From Parapedobacter sp035556095 (lineage in GTDB: Bacteria > Bacteroidota > Bacteroidia > Sphingobacteriales > Sphingobacteriaceae), in contig NZ_DATMFT010000012.1 in the NCBI RefSeq assembly GCF_035556095.1, forward strand, positions 62,001 through 126,000: a stretch of DNA of 64,000 bases, given 5' to 3'. Positions within the stretch are counted from its first letter, which is position 1. Each line of letters begins with the position of its first letter. Positions 18,198 to 25,852 of this stretch are shown here, piece after piece. The notes beneath the pieces were generated by a model. That model made no database searches. It was not told the DNA's origin and saw nothing but the letters and a program-made list of their open reading frames with translations. The position numbers and the translations under genes are program-made.

Positions 18198-21100
18198 ATG
18201 AAAGGGACAAATTCATTTATAGTTAATTTATGTCTTGTGTTTGTCAACTTGGCTGTCCCGTTGATGGGATATAGCCAGCAGAAAATGGAGATAACCGGTA
18301 TTGTCACCGACACCGCTCAAAATCCCCTTCAAGGAGTTTCCGTTAGCCTGAAATCCAATGGTGCCGGTGGTACTAGGACGAACGAAAGCGGTCGATTTAT
18401 TTTCGAGATCGTTAAGGGTGACATCCTTGTCTTCTCGAATATCGGCTTTCTGACCAAGGAGGTCGTAATACAGGACGATTCGCGACTGCAGGTTGTACTG
18501 GAGGGTGATACGAGCTTGATGGATGAGGTGGTGGTGGTTGCCTATGGGACACAAAAAAAATCGGAGGTCGTGGGCGCGGTTACTAGTATTAACCCTTCAG
18601 AGCTTAAAGTGCCATCGAGTAACTTGACTACGGCGCTGGCTGGTAGGTTGGCGGGTGTGATTGCCTATCAGCGAAGTGGGGAACCGGGACTGGACAACGC
18701 CGATTTTTTTATCCGTGGGGTCACCACTTTCGGCTATAAGAAAGATCCCTTGATTCTCATCGATGGGGTGGAGTTCTCTGCCACAGAACTGGCTCGACTT
18801 CAGCCGGATGACATTGCGAGTTTCTCCATCATGAAAGATGCGACAGCAACGGCCCTGTATGGCGCCCGCGGAGCAAATGGTGTCATACTGGTAACGACCA
18901 AAACCGGAAAGGCAGAAAAGGCCAGCATCAGCCTGCGGTATGAGAGTTCGCTGTCGGCGCCCACAAAGAATATTAAGTTGGCGGATCCAGTCACTTATAT
19001 GAAGCTGGAAAATGAATCGGTACGCACGAGGGGTTTTCTCGATGTCCCCTATTCGGAACGCAAGATCGACAATACACTAACCGGTGCCAACCCATGGGTA
19101 TATCCGGCAACGGACTGGATGAAAGAGTTGTTTAAGGAATATGCGCGCAATCAGCGGTTTAATCTAAATGTAACGGGCGGAGGTGACGTGGCCCAGTATT
19201 ATATTGCGGGTACCTTTAATCAAGATAATGGCGTATTGAAAGTGGACCCTCGTAATAACTTCAACAACAACATTGATCTGAAAAGTTATTCGCTCCGGTC
19301 CAACGTGAATATCAAAATCACGAAAACAACGGATGCGGGGGTTAAGTTATACGGCAGTTTCGACGATTATCAGGGCCCCATTCACGGCGGCGCCGAGATG
19401 TACCGTATGGTGATGCGCACCAGTCCTGTAATGTTCCCAGCATATTTCCCTGCCGACGAAAAGCATCAGCATACGCGCCATATCATGTTTGGAGGGCATT
19501 CGACCGGAAGTTATGTCAATCCGTACGCCGAATTGATGAAGGGGTATATGGACTATAACAAATCGCTAATGATGGCCCAATTTGAAGTGAAGCACAATTT
19601 ATCATACCTAACGGATGGTTTGTCTTCACGCGCCATGGTCAATACCAACCGGTATTCGTTTTTTGATGTTTCCAGATACTACAACCCTTTCTATTACGAA
19701 GTGTTGAGCTACGATCGGTTTACGGATGATTATGCAATCGACGCGATTAATCCGAATGGTGGAACCGAATACTTGGGATACCAAGAGGGTCCGAAAACCA
19801 TACAAACCAACCTATATGCCGAGGCCGCCCTCACTTACAACCGTACGTTTAATGACACCCATGGTGTTAGCGGTCTGCTCATCTACACGATGCGCAACTA
19901 CCTGGAAGGAAATTCGGGCTCGCTCTTGAGATCGTTACCCTATCGAAACCTGGGGTTATCGGGGCGGGCTACCTATTCCTATGATAACCGCTATTTCGCC
20001 GAATTCAATTTCGGTTACAACGGCTCAGAGCGGTTCTATAAAGACAACCGATTTGGCTTTTTCCCTTCGGCGGGCGTTGCCTGGACCGTTTCGAACGAAC
20101 GTTTCATGGAACCTTTGAAAAACACGGTCACGAACCTGAAATTGCGAGCCACCTACGGACTGGTCGGAAACGATGCCATTGGCGGACCCCTTGACCGGTT
20201 CTTCTATCTATCTACCGTCGACATGGATAATGGAAGCAGAGGCAGTGTTTTTGGCACCGATTTAACGTATGGCCAGAATGGCGTGCTGGTTTCGCGTTAT
20301 GATAATAAATTGATTACCTGGGAAGTGGCGCGGAAGCTGAATCTGGGCCTTGAACTTAGCCTATTGGACAAACTGGAACTTCAGGTTGATTATTTTACTG
20401 AATACCGGGATCGGATACTGATGGATCGCGCTTCCATTCCGTCGACCATGGGGCTTTCGGCACCCGTGCGGGCGAATGTCGGTGAAGCCGCCGGTAAGGG
20501 TGTGGATATATCGCTGGATTTTTCTTATACGTTTTCCAACGGTCTATGGGTCATTAGCCGCGGCAATTTCACGCATGCGACAAGCCAGTACAAAGTGGTG
20601 GAAGAACCGGAATATGACGATATCAACCTGTCGCGGCTGGGTTATTCCTTATCACAGAGCTGGGGGTACATCGCCGAGCGGTTGTTTGTGGACGAAGCGG
20701 ATGTATCCAATGCGCCTGTACAAGGTTTCGGCGTTTACATGGCTGGCGATATCAAATACCGGGATGTGAACGGCGATGGGCAGGTAACGACACTGGATCA
20801 GGTACCCATTGGATACCCTACCACACCGGAGGTGATTTATGGCTTTGGCTTTTCATCCGGCTATAAGGGCTTTGATTTTTCGTGCTTTTTCCAAGGCTCT
20901 GCGCAGTCATCGTTCTGGATTAATGCAGGGGGGTCTACCCAGCCCTTCGTAAACGGGAATCAGTTGCTCGACGCGTACGCAAACAGCTATTGGTCTGAAG
21001 ATAACCGTGATATATATGCGACTTTACCCCGGCTAAGCCGTACCCTGAATGGCAACAATGCACAACTCAACACGTGGTTTATGCGGGATGGTACCTTTCT

Positions 21101-21305
21101 TAGGCTTAAGTCATTGGAACTGGGTTATACCCTGCTCCCCCGGTTAGTCGAACGGCTACACGTAACCAACCTGCGCGTATACGCGTCTGGTACCAATCTG
21201 ATGAACTGGAGTAAGTTTAAGCTGTGGGATGTGGAAATGGGCGGTGAGGGACTGGGATATCCGGTTCAACGTGTCTATAATTTAGGACTTCAACTGTCAT
21301 TTTAA
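18198..21305 (+). CDS. SusC/RagA-family TonB-dependent receptor
   Basis: Outer-membrane importer of 1035 residues. A signal peptide (LCLVFVNLAVPLMGYSQ) leads into a CarboxypepD_reg-like domain (ITGIVTDTAQNPLQGVSVSL, about 30-110), the plug (LAGRLAGVIAYQRSGEPG, DGVEFSATEL, GANGVILVTTKTG) and a barrel ending YNLGLQLSF. Unlike the receptor at 8027 it lacks an STN domain, so it is not expected to signal through FecR; the nearby AraC protein is the likely regulator. It is followed 11 nt later by its SusD partner. Cargo unknown. Confidence 0.95.
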   Translation: MKGTNSFIVNLCLVFVNLAVPLMGYSQQKMEITGIVTDTAQNPLQGVSVSLKSNGAGGTRTNESGRFIFEIVKGDILVFSNIGFLTKEVVIQDDSRLQVVLEGDTSLMDEVVVVAYGTQKKSEVVGAVTSINPSELKVPSSNLTTALAGRLAGVIAYQRSGEPGLDNADFFIRGVTTFGYKKDPLILIDGVEFSATELARLQPDDIASFSIMKDATATALYGARGANGVILVTTKTGKAEKASISLRYESSLSAPTKNIKLADPVTYMKLENESVRTRGFLDVPYSERKIDNTLTGANPWVYPATDWMKELFKEYARNQRFNLNVTGGGDVAQYYIAGTFNQDNGVLKVDPRNNFNNNIDLKSYSLRSNVNIKITKTTDAGVKLYGSFDDYQGPIHGGAEMYRMVMRTSPVMFPAYFPADEKHQHTRHIMFGGHSTGSYVNPYAELMKGYMDYNKSLMMAQFEVKHNLSYLTDGLSSRAMVNTNRYSFFDVSRYYNPFYYEVLSYDRFTDDYAIDAINPNGGTEYLGYQEGPKTIQTNLYAEAALTYNRTFNDTHGVSGLLIYTMRNYLEGNSGSLLRSLPYRNLGLSGRATYSYDNRYFAEFNFGYNGSERFYKDNRFGFFPSAGVAWTVSNERFMEPLKNTVTNLKLRATYGLVGNDAIGGPLDRFFYLSTVDMDNGSRGSVFGTDLTYGQNGVLVSRYDNKLITWEVARKLNLGLELSLLDKLELQVDYFTEYRDRILMDRASIPSTMGLSAPVRANVGEAAGKGVDISLDFSYTFSNGLWVISRGNFTHATSQYKVVEEPEYDDINLSRLGYSLSQSWGYIAERLFVDEADVSNAPVQGFGVYMAGDIKYRDVNGDGQVTTLDQVPIGYPTTPEVIYGFGFSSGYKGFDFSCFFQGSAQSSFWINAGGSTQPFVNGNQLLDAYANSYWSEDNRDIYATLPRLSRTLNGNNAQLNTWFMRDGTFLRLKSLELGYTLLPRLVERLHVTNLRVYASGTNLMNWSKFKLWDVEMGGEGLGYPVQRVYNLGLQLSF

Positions 21306-21316
21306 TCGCGTATATT

Positions 21317-23200
21317 ATGAAAAGGATACGAGTTATAGTTTTAGCTTTTTCACTGGCGGCAGGCTCCTGTGGTGAATACCTTGACATTGTCCCGGACAAT
21401 GTTGCGACCATTGAAAATGCCTTCACCATGCGGAATACCGCGGAAAAGTTCTTGTTTACCTGCTATTCTTACCTTCCTAAAGGAGGCAATTATGTTTGGG
21501 ATCCCGCCGTATTGGGTGCGGATGAACTATGGACCATCCGCGAATATGGGTCGAACCAGGTGCTGCGCGGATTCCAGACGGTAGCGGATCCCTGGTTCGA
21601 CTATTGGTCGGGGCGCGATGGTGTAGCATCCTTGTATATGGGGATACGTGACTGCAATATTTTCCTGGCCAATGTTGATCAGGTACTTGACGCAACCGAA
21701 CTGGAACGCCGGCGTTGGGCGGCAGAAGTGAAGTTCCTCAAGGCATACTACCACTTCCATTTACTGCGCTATTATGGTCCCATTCCGTTGGTCCGTGAAA
21801 ACATGCCCATTTCAGCGTCGGTAGCAGAAACCAAAGTGAAGCGGCAGCCCGTTGATGATTGTTTTGCCTATGTCGTGGAGTTATTGGATGAAGCCATACC
21901 GGAGCTGCCCCCTATCATCCAGGCCGAGGCGACCGAAATGGGCCGGATAACCCGGGTTATTGCGCTATCCGTGAAAGCAAAGGCATTGGTGCTTGCTGCC
22001 AGCCCCCTTTTCAATGGCAACTCGGACTATGCAAGTTTCAAAGGCCGCGATGGGACGGCGTTCTTCAACCAAACCGTCGACCCAGATAAGTGGCGTATCG
22101 CAGCTGAGGCATGCAAAGCGGCGATAGACGCCGCGCATGATGCCGGGCACAAGCTGTATTATTATCACGAAAATGAACCAAACGCCTCATTTGTCTCGCC
22201 GGAGACGAACGTGAAGATGAATATTCGATATGCGGTTACCGACCGGTGGAACCCCGAGATCATCTGGGGGAATGTGAAGAGCCTGTCTGCCGAAAATCAA
22301 CGGGAAGCACAAGCCCGCTTAGACGGGAGCACGTCGGGGTTGTCGGTTTCTAGTACGTTGGGAGCCACCCTCAAGATGGTGGAAATGTTCTATTCGAACC
22401 ATGGTGTACCGATTACCGAAGACAAGGCTTGGGATTACGGGGGGCGATACGATTTGAAATCGGCAGGGGCGAGTGAGCGGTATTACATTAAAGAGGGATA
22501 CCAGACGGTTAAGCTCAATTTTGACCGGGAACCTCGCTTTTATGCTTCACTGGGATTCGACGGCTCCATTTGGTATGGCCAAGGGCGGCTGAACGAAGCG
22601 AATAGTTGGTTTGTCGAGGCGAAGTTCGGGCAGAATGCGGGCGGCATGCCAATGCATGGCTATTCCGCTACCGGATATTGGCCAAAGAAACTAGTCCACC
22701 CGGAAAGCGTGTATTCGTCTACGGTCGATTTTTCGATCGTGAACTATCCCAATCCGGAAATCAGGCTTGCCGACTTGTATTTATTATATGCCGAAACCAT
22801 CAATGAAAGTCAGGGCCCCGTTGCCGAAGCTCTCCATTATATCGATGAAGTACGGGCCAGAGCCGGGCTGGCCGGCGTCGAGGAATCGTGGTCGGCTTAT
22901 TCCAACCGGCCCGATAAGTACACGACCAAAGAGGGATTGCGTGAAATTATCCATGGTGAGCGTGCCATCGAATTGGCTTTTGAGGGACACCGGTCGTGGG
23001 ATTTAAAGCGATGGAAGAAATCCATGGACGAGCTCAACTACCGGATACAAGGTTGGGACATCACCCAGGAGGAAGCCCGGGCATACTATACGGTGTCTAC
23101 AATCTTTAATCGAAAGTTTTATTTTCGTGATTACTTCTGGCCTATCAGGGAATTGGAACTGGTAAGAAACAAGAACCTCGTGCAAAACCCGGGTTGGTAA
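21317..23200 (+). CDS. SusD/RagB-family nutrient-binding lipoprotein
   Basis: Surface glycan-binding lipoprotein of 627 residues. The signal peptide ends in lipobox AAGSC and the mature protein begins GEYLDIVPDN. Family blocks include EVKFLKAYYHFHLLRYYGPIPLV (about residues 136-158), VKAKALVLAASPLFNG, and the C-terminal GERAIELAFEGHRSWDLKRW. It ends IRELELVRNKNLVQNPGW, the usual SusD finish. Spacing to SusC (11 nt) and to the next gene (36 nt) fits one transcript. Confidence 0.95.
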   Translation: MKRIRVIVLAFSLAAGSCGEYLDIVPDNVATIENAFTMRNTAEKFLFTCYSYLPKGGNYVWDPAVLGADELWTIREYGSNQVLRGFQTVADPWFDYWSGRDGVASLYMGIRDCNIFLANVDQVLDATELERRRWAAEVKFLKAYYHFHLLRYYGPIPLVRENMPISASVAETKVKRQPVDDCFAYVVELLDEAIPELPPIIQAEATEMGRITRVIALSVKAKALVLAASPLFNGNSDYASFKGRDGTAFFNQTVDPDKWRIAAEACKAAIDAAHDAGHKLYYYHENEPNASFVSPETNVKMNIRYAVTDRWNPEIIWGNVKSLSAENQREAQARLDGSTSGLSVSSTLGATLKMVEMFYSNHGVPITEDKAWDYGGRYDLKSAGASERYYIKEGYQTVKLNFDREPRFYASLGFDGSIWYGQGRLNEANSWFVEAKFGQNAGGMPMHGYSATGYWPKKLVHPESVYSSTVDFSIVNYPNPEIRLADLYLLYAETINESQGPVAEALHYIDEVRARAGLAGVEESWSAYSNRPDKYTTKEGLREIIHGERAIELAFEGHRSWDLKRWKKSMDELNYRIQGWDITQEEARAYYTVSTIFNRKFYFRDYFWPIRELELVRNKNLVQNPGW

Positions 23201-23236
23201 CCATCCCATAAACATATAAATTAGTTAACGAATATC

Positions 23237-24412
23237 ATGAGCAAAGTAAGATTTCTGATCGGATGGTCGTGGTTGATATTTTTTGCAATCGCGTGCAAGG
23301 AAGAGTTGCCCGCTCCGATTTTAACGGCTGGGGGAAAACCGGCTCCTGTATACCAAGTGGAAGTGTCGAATTTGCCAGGCGGCGCTAAGCTCCAATACGA
23401 ATTGCCAGACACCGAAGATTTGTTGTACGTGAAAGCGGTTTATGAATTTCCCGAGGGATACTTCCACGAGGTGAAAGCTTCGGCCTATGTGGATACGTTG
23501 GTAATCGAAGGAATCGGTAATACAAACGAACGCGAAGTGACGTTGTATGCGGTTAGTCGTTCGGAGGTTGAATCTGAACCGGTTTCGGTTAAGATAAGCC
23601 CGCTTACACCTCCGGTTGATCAAATTGCATCCTCGTTTGTGTTTACACCTACCTTCGGTGGTATTTCCGTTGGTTTTGAAAATGTAGACACAATCAACGT
23701 TGTCATCAGTCTCTTGAAGAAAGTAAACGATGAATGGGTACCCGTCGACGAATTATATACAAAAAGGCAGCAGGGAACCCTGACGGTGCGGAATCAGGAG
23801 GCCACGGAAATCCTGTTTGGTGCATTTGTGAGGGACCGATGGAATAATAAGTCAGATACGGTGGAAGTATCCCTCACGCCACTTTTCGAAATACAGATTC
23901 CTAATCCGGTGCCTATTACAGCGCTTCCCGGAGATTATCACCTTTTCTGGGGCGGGTTGGATTACAGCAAAATGGTAGATGGCGAAGTATCCACGACGAT
24001 GGAAACGTGGTTAGACAATGCCACGCCGATGCCGCAGTCCTTTACGCTCGATTTTGGAGTTCCGACCCAATTCAGTCGTTTCAAATACTTTATGTATCCG
24101 GTTGGCGCACACTATGAGTTCAATTATGCGTGCCCTGAAAAATGGGAGGTTTGGGGAGCCAATGAATTGACCGACGATTGGAATAATTGGACGAAATTGA
24201 TGGATTGTGTGGCCGTGAAGCCATCAGGAGCACCCTTGGGCGTGATGACACAAGAAGACCAGGAAGCGTCGCGGGCGGGGCTCGATTTCGACTTTCCGGT
24301 AGGAACGCCCGCTTATCGTTATATCCGATGGAAAACAACGAAGACATTTGGAGGTATGAGATCGGTCGGCATTGCTGAGCTCACTTTTTGGGGAAATCAA
24401 ACGAACAACTGA
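23237..24412 (+). CDS. DUF4959/DUF5126/DUF5000-type surface lipoprotein
   Basis: Lipoprotein of 391 residues (lipobox AIAC, then KEELPAPI). Domain order: an N-terminal fibronectin-like DUF4959 region (about 35-130, VEVSNLPGGAKLQYELPD); a second Ig-like DUF5126 region (about 135-230); and a discoidin-like DUF5000 C-terminus (about 235-388, PQSFTLDFGVPTQFSRFKYFMY, PEKWEVWGANEL, YRYIRWKTTKTFGG). Such proteins usually follow SusD and act as extra surface glycan-binding proteins. The C-terminal domain is closely matched by that of the next gene. No catalytic residues are evident. Confidence 0.85.
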   Translation: MSKVRFLIGWSWLIFFAIACKEELPAPILTAGGKPAPVYQVEVSNLPGGAKLQYELPDTEDLLYVKAVYEFPEGYFHEVKASAYVDTLVIEGIGNTNEREVTLYAVSRSEVESEPVSVKISPLTPPVDQIASSFVFTPTFGGISVGFENVDTINVVISLLKKVNDEWVPVDELYTKRQQGTLTVRNQEATEILFGAFVRDRWNNKSDTVEVSLTPLFEIQIPNPVPITALPGDYHLFWGGLDYSKMVDGEVSTTMETWLDNATPMPQSFTLDFGVPTQFSRFKYFMYPVGAHYEFNYACPEKWEVWGANELTDDWNNWTKLMDCVAVKPSGAPLGVMTQEDQEASRAGLDFDFPVGTPAYRYIRWKTTKTFGGMRSVGIAELTFWGNQTNN

Positions 24413-24416
24413 GATC

Positions 24417-25649
24417 ATGAATTTACGTAATATAACGATTCTGGGCGTTGTGCTCTTCACATTAGCTTTTGTGTCCGGATGTAAGGAAATGGATGATACC
24501 TACCGGGATTATATAGCCGAAGGCGAAGTTATCTATGCCCAAAAAGCTGATTCCGTCAAAGCCTATCCCGGCAGGCACCGCGTTAAATTGTCGTGGCCGA
24601 TCGGACCGGACAAAAAGGTGGTAGGGGCATTGATATCATGGAATAATGGTGAACAGCAAATGGACCATCAGATCATTCGAGAGCCGGGAATCGATACAGT
24701 CCACGTGTGGCTTGCCGGACTGGATGAAGGCGGTTACCCCATCGATGTGGTAACGTATGATAAGTATGGGAACCATTCGGTCAAGATCAGTACGTATGCA
24801 GAAGCATTTGGGGATGATTATGAATCGCAACTGGTGAATGGAGTGCTGCGGTCCGCGGGCGCTGATGGCACCACAGCCCGCCTCGAATGGTATACGAATA
24901 CCACGCAGGATGCTGCGGCGATGGAGGTTGTTCACATGGATCAAAATGATCAGACGCATATCACCACGCTGCCCTTGGGGGAGAATATACTGGAACTGAC
25001 CGATTATAAGCCCAGTTCGGTTATCGAGTACCGAACGCTGTATATCCCAGGCGGTATCGCGGTCGATACGTTTTATTCCGAATACCATTCGGTGGTACCT
25101 GCGCCGACACCAAAAAAGTTGCCGAACCCGACACCGATTATGACACTCCCCGGCGACTATAATCAATTCTATGCCGGCTTGGACTACAGGTATTTCGTCG
25201 ATGGCGATGTTACCAATATCGGTGAGACCGCCGTCACAGAAGCGTCTGCATTGCCCCAATCATTTACCCTTGATTTCCATGTGCCTACGGCCTTCAATCA
25301 TTTTAAGTATTTCATGTGGCCCACCGGTGCATCCTATGAGTTTGCCCATGCAAGCCCGGAAAAATGGGAAGTATGGGGCAGTAATGAGTTGGACGGCGAT
25401 TGGCGTGCATGGACGAAGATTATGGATTGCGTTGCGATTAAGCCGTCCGGTTCGCCTGTAGGCACGTTGACAGCAGCGGATACCGAAGCATCGCGGGCGG
25501 GCCTTGAATTTGAATTTCCCGAAGACACTCCACCTTATCGCTATCTTCGTTGGAAAACAACGAAAACGTTTGGCAACGTTCAGGCCGTAGGAGTCGCCGA
25601 AATCACGTTTTGGGGGAATCAAGAAACGCCGCTTCGGCCTATTGAATAA
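24417..25649 (+). CDS. DUF4998 surface lipoprotein with discoidin-like C-terminus
   Basis: Lipoprotein of 410 residues (LGVVLFTLAFVSGC, then KEMDDTYRDYIAEGEVIY). The N-terminal half fits DUF4998 (KADSVKAYPGRHRVKLSW through GALISWNNGE). The C-terminal ~165 residues repeat the discoidin-like domain of the preceding gene (LPGDYNQFYAGLDY, PQSFTLDFHVPTAF, PEKWEVWGSNELDGDW, YRYLRWKTTKTFGN). The start is ATG 24417, 4 nt after the upstream stop. It probably binds the same glycan through the shared tail while the front half differs. Confidence 0.85.
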   Translation: MNLRNITILGVVLFTLAFVSGCKEMDDTYRDYIAEGEVIYAQKADSVKAYPGRHRVKLSWPIGPDKKVVGALISWNNGEQQMDHQIIREPGIDTVHVWLAGLDEGGYPIDVVTYDKYGNHSVKISTYAEAFGDDYESQLVNGVLRSAGADGTTARLEWYTNTTQDAAAMEVVHMDQNDQTHITTLPLGENILELTDYKPSSVIEYRTLYIPGGIAVDTFYSEYHSVVPAPTPKKLPNPTPIMTLPGDYNQFYAGLDYRYFVDGDVTNIGETAVTEASALPQSFTLDFHVPTAFNHFKYFMWPTGASYEFAHASPEKWEVWGSNELDGDWRAWTKIMDCVAIKPSGSPVGTLTAADTEASRAGLEFEFPEDTPPYRYLRWKTTKTFGNVQAVGVAEITFWGNQETPLRPIE

Positions 25650-25691
25650 TATGCGAACTTGGCCGTTGGAGACCATACTCTGAGTGCGTTT

Positions 25692-25785
25692 GTAAATACT
25701 GTATCGGTAACTGCAAATGGGGTGGTGTCGTCGCATTCAAATATCCAATACATTTGCTTAATCCGGTTAAGCAAACAAATGGAAA
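25692..25785. promoter_or_regulatory. Duplicated upstream element, copy B, with inverted repeat
   Basis: Matches copy A at 15635-15724, with the identical 19-bp core at 25713-25731. It also contains a perfect 9-bp inverted repeat, TTTGCTTAA (25753-25761) and TTAAGCAAA (25767-25775), separated by TCCGG; copy A keeps only about 5 of 9 pairs in its right arm. It ends ~70 nt before the ATG at 25853 and suggests a separate, co-regulated transcription start inside the locus. Confidence 0.7.
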
Positions 25786-25852
25786 GAAATAGGGAAAATA
25801 AGCAGAACGGTAGCCAGAAAAATTCACGGGCTATTTGCGCATTCTTGCCGTA

